Assembly: GCF_900103845.1 (NCBI RefSeq)
Contig: NZ_FNIJ01000011.1
Coordinates: 146,670 to 210,669 of the forward strand
Origin: Pseudomonas jinjuensis
GTDB taxonomy: Bacteria; Pseudomonadota; Gammaproteobacteria; Pseudomonadales; Pseudomonadaceae
DNA length: 64,000 nt
Direction of reading: 5' to 3'
Shown here: piece after piece, positions 60,258 through 64,000 of the stretch
How the letters are laid out: each line of letters begins with the position of its first letter
Position numbering within the stretch: the first letter of the stretch is position 1
Program-made: the position numbers and the translations under genes
Notes under the pieces: model-generated
What the model was told of the DNA's origin: nothing
The model's input: the letters and a program-made list of their open reading frames with translations, nothing else
Databases searched by the model: none

Positions 60258-62678
60258 ATGGCAACACGATCGCTCGGCACTCTTACGCTGGATCTGATTG
60301 CGAAGGTGGGCGGTTTCACGGCCGGCATGGATAAAGCCGATCGCAGCGCCGAGAAGTGGCGGAAGCAGGTTGAAAAGAGCGCCGCAGCGGCAGGCAAGGC
60401 TATTGGTGCCGCATCCGTCCTTGCCTTCGGTGCCGGCGCCGTCTGGATCAAGTCGACGGTCGAAACCGCGAATGAGATCGCCAAGCTGGCCCAGGTATCG
60501 AATGCCAGCACCACGGAGTTTCAGAAGGCGGCTTACGCGGCCCAGACGGTCGGCATCGAGCAGGACAAACTGGCTGACATCTACAAGGACGTAAACGATC
60601 GTGTTGGCGAGTTCCTGGAGACTGGCGGCGGCCCCATGCTCGATTTCTTCAAGAACATCGCGCCCTATGTGGGAGTCGCCGCTGACGAGTTTCGCAACCT
60701 CTCGGGCCCGCAAGCGCTTGGGTTATACGTCCAGAGCCTTGAGAAGGCCGGGCTGTCCCAGCAAGAAATGACCTTCTACATGGAAGCCATGGCCAGCGAC
60801 ACTACGGCGCTGATCCCTCTGCTGCGCGATGGTGGGAAGGGAATGGCTGATATGGCCGCCCAGGCCGACACGCTGGGCATCGTTCTCGATGACAAAACCA
60901 TCAAGGCCGCTCAGCAATTCAACCGAGATCTCGACACCTTCGGCAAGATTGCTGGTGGGGTCGGGCAGAAGGTGGCGGCGGAACTGCTACCCGAACTGAC
61001 GCAGCTCACTGCCCTGCTGAAAGATCCGAGCACTGCCGAAGCAGCAAGCAAGCTTGCCAAAGCTATCGTCACCATCACGTCCGGAACGATCGAGGCGGTT
61101 AAAGGCACCGTCGATTTCATGGGCTGGATGGGGGATAGCATTGCCGCTTCCGTCACCGGCCCGGCGCTGGACGACATCATTCGCATCGAGGATCGTCTCG
61201 ACAAGCTGAAGAGCCACGCCGCTCTCTTCGAGAAGGGCGGACAGGCGGTGCCTCCGTCGATCTTGGCGGAAATCGACGAGTTGAATGCAAAGCGCAAGCT
61301 GGCTATCGAGCTTCAGGAGCAGCAGGCGGTCGCCGCTGCTGCTGCTCAGAAGGCGGCAGAAGCCCAGGCCGCAGCCGATAAAAAGGCCGCAGAGCAGGAG
61401 GCCGCTAACGAGGAAGAAGCTCGTCGCCGCCGAGAGAAACAGCGCAAGCTCGATGAAGCGGCGGCCGAAGCGAAGAAAGAAGCGGAGAGGCTGGCGAAGG
61501 AAGCCGAGCGCAAAGCCAAGCAGGCGGCTGACGAAGCCATAGCCGCTGCCAAGCGTCGAGCAGAAGCCATCGCTGAAGTGATCACTAACCTGGAATACCA
61601 GGTGAAGACCTTGGGGATGTCGGCTGATCAAGAGCAGTTGTACAAGCTCTCCACTGAGGGGGCGACCCAGGCGCAACTGGAACACGCCGCCGCGCTTCTG
61701 GAAACAGTTACAGCCTACGAGAAGAACGCGAAGGCCGCTGAGGATGCGAAGTCCAAACAGGATCGAATCAACGAAAGCGCCGCGTCTGTTATCGAAGGCT
61801 TGCGAACCAGGGAAGAGGCCGTAAAGGATTCCTATGATCGACAGCGCAAGCTGATTCTGGACGCCACCAATGTAACGGAAGAGCAGCGGGCAGATGCCCT
61901 TCTCCGCCTTCAGCAGAAAACGGATGACGAGCTGCTCGAAGCTAATGCCGGCTATTGGGAAAAGTGGCTTGCCGCCGCACAGGAAAACCTAACGTCTTTC
62001 AATGAGCTCGCAGGAACCGTAATAGAGGACTTTACCGGTCAATTCGGTGATGCTTTCGAGTCAATGGTATTCGACGCGGAAAGCCTCGAAGATGCGGTCG
62101 GCGGAATGGCGGAGGGCATGGCCCGGTCTGTCGTGAATGCTGTAGGGCAGATGGTTGCGCAGTGGATTGCTCTTCAGGCCGTGCAACTAATGACGGGCAA
62201 GACCACCCAGGCGAGCGCCGCCGCTACCCTCTCGGCAAATGCCCAGGCGACAGCGTTACAAGCGGGCCTTGCAGCATTTGCGTCCACTGCTGCCATCCCT
62301 ATCGTCGGGCCGCCAGCCGCACCAGCGGCGATGACGGCCGCCCTGGCGGTTGCTGAGCCGATGGCTGCGGCGATTGGAGCCATCTCGCTTGCTGGCATGG
62401 CGCACGACGGCATTGATTCCGTCCCGCAGACAGGCACCTGGCTCTTGCAGAAGGGTGAACGTGTCACTACCGCAGAAACCAGCGCGAAGCTCGACAGAAC
62501 GCTTGATCGGGTCCAGTCCGGGATATCTTCGACGAGCAACGATAACCGGAGCAGCAGCAACATCAACGTCACCGTCGCCTTTCCTGATGGAAGCCCAACC
62601 AGGGAACAGAGGTCCAGCGGAGCGCAGATTGGCCGCCAGATCGCACGCATCGTTGACAGCTCGCAGAGGTACACCTGA
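60258..62678 (+). CDS. Phage tail tape-measure protein
   Basis: 806-residue tape-measure protein. The start SLGTLTLDLIAKVGGFTAGMDKADRSAEKW is the typical tape-measure N-terminus. A long Ala/Glu/Lys/Arg coiled coil lies at about 355-440. Hydrophobic, Ala-rich segments (about 640-720) probably serve membrane insertion, and the C-terminal AHDGIDSVPQTGTWLLQKGERV motif is common to these proteins. Tape measures set tail length and are ejected with DNA. Here it stands without tail tube, chaperone or baseplate genes. GAGGTG precedes the ATG. Its length would fit only a short tail of about 100-120 nm if used. Confidence 0.88.
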   Translation: MATRSLGTLTLDLIAKVGGFTAGMDKADRSAEKWRKQVEKSAAAAGKAIGAASVLAFGAGAVWIKSTVETANEIAKLAQVSNASTTEFQKAAYAAQTVGIEQDKLADIYKDVNDRVGEFLETGGGPMLDFFKNIAPYVGVAADEFRNLSGPQALGLYVQSLEKAGLSQQEMTFYMEAMASDTTALIPLLRDGGKGMADMAAQADTLGIVLDDKTIKAAQQFNRDLDTFGKIAGGVGQKVAAELLPELTQLTALLKDPSTAEAASKLAKAIVTITSGTIEAVKGTVDFMGWMGDSIAASVTGPALDDIIRIEDRLDKLKSHAALFEKGGQAVPPSILAEIDELNAKRKLAIELQEQQAVAAAAAQKAAEAQAAADKKAAEQEAANEEEARRRREKQRKLDEAAAEAKKEAERLAKEAERKAKQAADEAIAAAKRRAEAIAEVITNLEYQVKTLGMSADQEQLYKLSTEGATQAQLEHAAALLETVTAYEKNAKAAEDAKSKQDRINESAASVIEGLRTREEAVKDSYDRQRKLILDATNVTEEQRADALLRLQQKTDDELLEANAGYWEKWLAAAQENLTSFNELAGTVIEDFTGQFGDAFESMVFDAESLEDAVGGMAEGMARSVVNAVGQMVAQWIALQAVQLMTGKTTQASAAATLSANAQATALQAGLAAFASTAAIPIVGPPAAPAAMTAALAVAEPMAAAIGAISLAGMAHDGIDSVPQTGTWLLQKGERVTTAETSAKLDRTLDRVQSGISSTSNDNRSSSNINVTVAFPDGSPTREQRSSGAQIGRQIARIVDSSQRYT

Positions 62679-63007
62679 TGGGGAAGCTGCTTCAGCTGCC
62701 GCCTAGCGAAGAGCTGGCCTGGCGCCGCCAGATGGGTGGCTTACGCAAAGAGATCGCAGCCAAAGGAGCGAGCCCGGCTGCCACTGAAAAGGTCATGGCG
62801 GAGTTTCGCGGCTATCACCGAGAGCTGGCGCCAGACTCGATCATCACCTTCAACCTGTGGTGCGAAGAAGGGTTCTCGGATGTCCAGCACCAAGCCCTAA
62901 CTGAAGCGGTCTATCGGCTGCGAGAAGATTTCGATGAGTACTGCGATACCCGCATCGGCATCGCCAAAGACATCATCCTGGATTTGCTGGTGGAGAAATA
63001 CCGCTGA
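62678..63007 (+). CDS. Hypothetical protein, 109 aa
   Basis: Helical protein (LPPSEELAWRRQMGGLRKEIAAKG, then VMAEFRGYHRELAPDSIITFNLWCEEGFSDVQHQALTEAVYRLREDFDEYC). TGATG overlap with the tape-measure gene, so it is translationally coupled. The position after the tape measure suggests a tail-assembly or packaging helper, but no family is recognised. It is the last clear gene of the right-hand element in the window. Confidence 0.65.
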   Translation: MGKLLQLPPSEELAWRRQMGGLRKEIAAKGASPAATEKVMAEFRGYHRELAPDSIITFNLWCEEGFSDVQHQALTEAVYRLREDFDEYCDTRIGIAKDIILDLLVEKYR

Positions 63008-63672
63008 TGGCCAAGCTGCTGGGGCGGGGGTCAATACTCTTCATCCTTGCGCCAGATGACCGCGCCCGGAAGTCTCCTTTCATTAATCCGTAGAATTTTG
63101 GTGAAAACTGCCAAGAAAGGGGGGTAGGTGAAAGTTCGGAAACCTCCGAGCTTCTAGACCGCGCGCCCTCGCACGCGCAGAAAAAATTCCCCTTTTGAGC
63201 CGCTGTTAACACCCCTGTTAACAACCAGATGGCATTAACAACCAACCCGTAGCCCAAGCACCACTAGGCATACAGCCAGTTTTGACCTCGACTGGGTCGT
63301 TAACTTTCTTGTTTACCGGTAAAACCTTTACCGCCCTGCTGGCGACAGCCGATCAACAGGATGTAATAACGAAGCCAAACGGTGAGCTAACGGTGCCTGC
63401 GTTACTCGCGTTGGACAGGTGTTGCTATGACAGCAACGCCTGGCCCGGTAAATAGCCCTGATTCAAGGTATTTGCCTCAGATCAGAGAGATTTAATAAGT
63501 GAGGCTGATCACCTTTTCACCATGGTGGAACCTAGCCATAACAGGCGGGGTTTTCTTGGGTTCCTCCCCAGATCGGAGAAAGAAATAGAGGTCGAATCGA
63601 TCGACGACTTGGTGGTGGAGCGGGCAGAGCTGCCGGCACCGTTCTGAGGCGGAAAAAAGCCCGCTCAAGGCG
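63008..63672. other. Non-coding, AT-richer stretch with short repeats
   Basis: About 660 bp, visibly lower in G+C. It has CTGTTAACA at 63203 and 63215, TTAACAACC at 63218 and 63235, and the perfect palindrome TTTACCGGTAAA at 63312-63323, followed by TTTACCG at 63328. GTTTACCGGT also occurs at 58681, 57 bp upstream of the capsid start. These may be recombinase arm or regulator sites. No copy of the tRNA-Leu core was found, so the element's right end is not defined. Confidence 0.5.
63522..63647 (+). CDS. Possible 41-aa ORF
   Basis: ATG frame reading MVEPSHNRRGFLGFLPRSEK and ending VERAELPAPF. The RRGFLGF stretch resembles the start of a twin-arginine or ferredoxin-type protein, so this may be an interrupted 5' fragment rather than a gene. 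GTGAGG lies upstream. Low confidence. Confidence 0.25.
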   Translation: MVEPSHNRRGFLGFLPRSEKEIEVESIDDLVVERAELPAPF

Positions 63673-63718
63673 TAATGCTGTTCACTTAAGCATTTGAGCC
63701 TCAGCGGGGCCTTCCCTG

Positions 63719-63752
63719 AAAATCCGATGCCAGACTTCTGGCATCGGATTTT
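63719..63752. terminator. Perfect hairpin just before the transposase ATG
   Basis: 16-bp inverted repeat (63719-63734 with 63737-63752) ending in a T-run and 2 bp before the start codon. It can stop transcripts entering from outside or block translation of read-through mRNA, limiting transposition. Confidence 0.7.
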
Positions 63753-63754
63753 TT

Positions 63755-64000
63755 ATGTCTTTCCAACAGCATCTGCTCGACTTGGGCGACCTGTTCAACT
63801 TCTCCGATCTGAGCACCTTCACCCAGAACATTCCGGTCGAGTGGGTGGAATCCGCGCTGCACCTTTCCTCGCAGGCCACCATCCGGCGGCGGCGCCTGCC
63901 TGCCGATCAGGTGCTCTGGCTGGTACTGGGCATGGCGCTATTCCGCGATGAGCCCGTCCATGAAGTGGCCAGGCGCCTGAATATCTGCGCCCAGGGCCTG
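63755..64000 (+). CDS. IS4-family transposase, N-terminal 82 residues
   Basis: The frame runs off the window: SFQQHLLDLGDLFNFSDLSTFTQNIPVEWVESALHLSSQATIRRRRLPADQVLWLVLGMALFRDEPVHEVARRLNI. This is the IS4 N-terminal domain (RRRRLP and GMALFRD are diagnostic). The catalytic DDE residues lie beyond the end. The start follows the hairpin directly with no separate ribosome site, hinting at poor or regulated translation. Confidence 0.85.
   Translation, partial: MSFQQHLLDLGDLFNFSDLSTFTQNIPVEWVESALHLSSQATIRRRRLPADQVLWLVLGMALFRDEPVHEVARRLNICAQGL

Larger units (their letters stand above)
63673..64000 (+). mobile_element. IS4-family insertion sequence, left end (continues past the window)
   Basis: From about TAATGCTGTTCACTTAAGCA (63673), a likely terminal inverted repeat for this IS type, through the hairpin at 63719 to the transposase. 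The right end is outside the window, so the IR cannot be confirmed. Confidence 0.6.

Noticed and set aside
62973..63257. A minus-strand 94-codon frame after the last phage gene
   Set aside because: It overlaps the plus-strand gene, has no ribosome site and shows no helix or strand pattern typical of a real protein.

Overview
The window is GC-rich DNA (roughly two thirds G+C by eye) with Pseudomonas-type codon use, Pseudomonas-style intergenic inverted repeats and many regulator/catabolic gene neighbourhoods. It most resembles a metabolically versatile Pseudomonas of the aeruginosa/nitroreducens/citronellolis type; the species is an inference. No rRNA gene, intact tRNA gene or CRISPR array is visible.

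Region 1 (1-6836): a left-pointing operon for a 2-oxoacid dehydrogenase-like complex (E2 cut by the window edge, a VOC protein, fused E1 alpha-beta, an SDR and a shikimate-dehydrogenase-like protein). It is divergent from an SDR plus FadR-type GntR regulator. The 187-bp divergent promoter carries three palindromes. Region 2 (6854-15474): single genes and small operons: an outer-membrane MetA-type protein, an unusual acyl-CoA dehydrogenase homologue, an AraC regulator, quinone oxidoreductase plus RidA controlled by a divergent HxlR regulator, and an esterase / phasin-like / class III-like PHA synthase operon. Region 3 (15493-16079): terminators, repeats and a wrecked higBA toxin-antitoxin locus.

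Region 4 (16103-47535) is a large catabolic cluster: DUF1329 and DUF1302 envelope proteins, three giant MalT/LuxR-type ATPase regulators, an alpha-methylacyl-CoA racemase-like protein, SDRs, two thiolases, a FadB-like multifunctional enzyme, two acyl-CoA dehydrogenases, two MaoC-type hydratases, a DUF2889 protein, an acyl-CoA ligase, two periplasmic sulfatases and a DUF1254 protein. Together these can release (sulfatase), import (DUF1302/1329), activate (ligase), epimerise (racemase) and beta-oxidise a branched or alicyclic, possibly sulfated, lipid-like substrate. The exact substrate cannot be read from the sequence. A CCACYCC/GGAGTGG element recurs in front of several of its operons.

Region 5 (47591-50139) is a small integrated remnant: a truncated TIGR02391-like gene, a RelE/HigB-type toxin with NadS-like antitoxin, and a tyrosine integrase, ending at the 3' half of a tRNA-Leu that serves as an attachment core. 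Region 6 (50242-63007) is a second element with its own P4-type integrase, AlpA regulator, KilA-N and Ash-like proteins, a tightly overlapping chain of tiny genes, Toprim primase, RepA-like helicase carrying iteron-like repeats, an HK97-type capsid protein and a tape-measure protein, but no portal, terminase or other tail gene in view. It looks like a phage satellite or a degraded prophage. A non-coding stretch and the left end of an IS4-family insertion sequence close the window.
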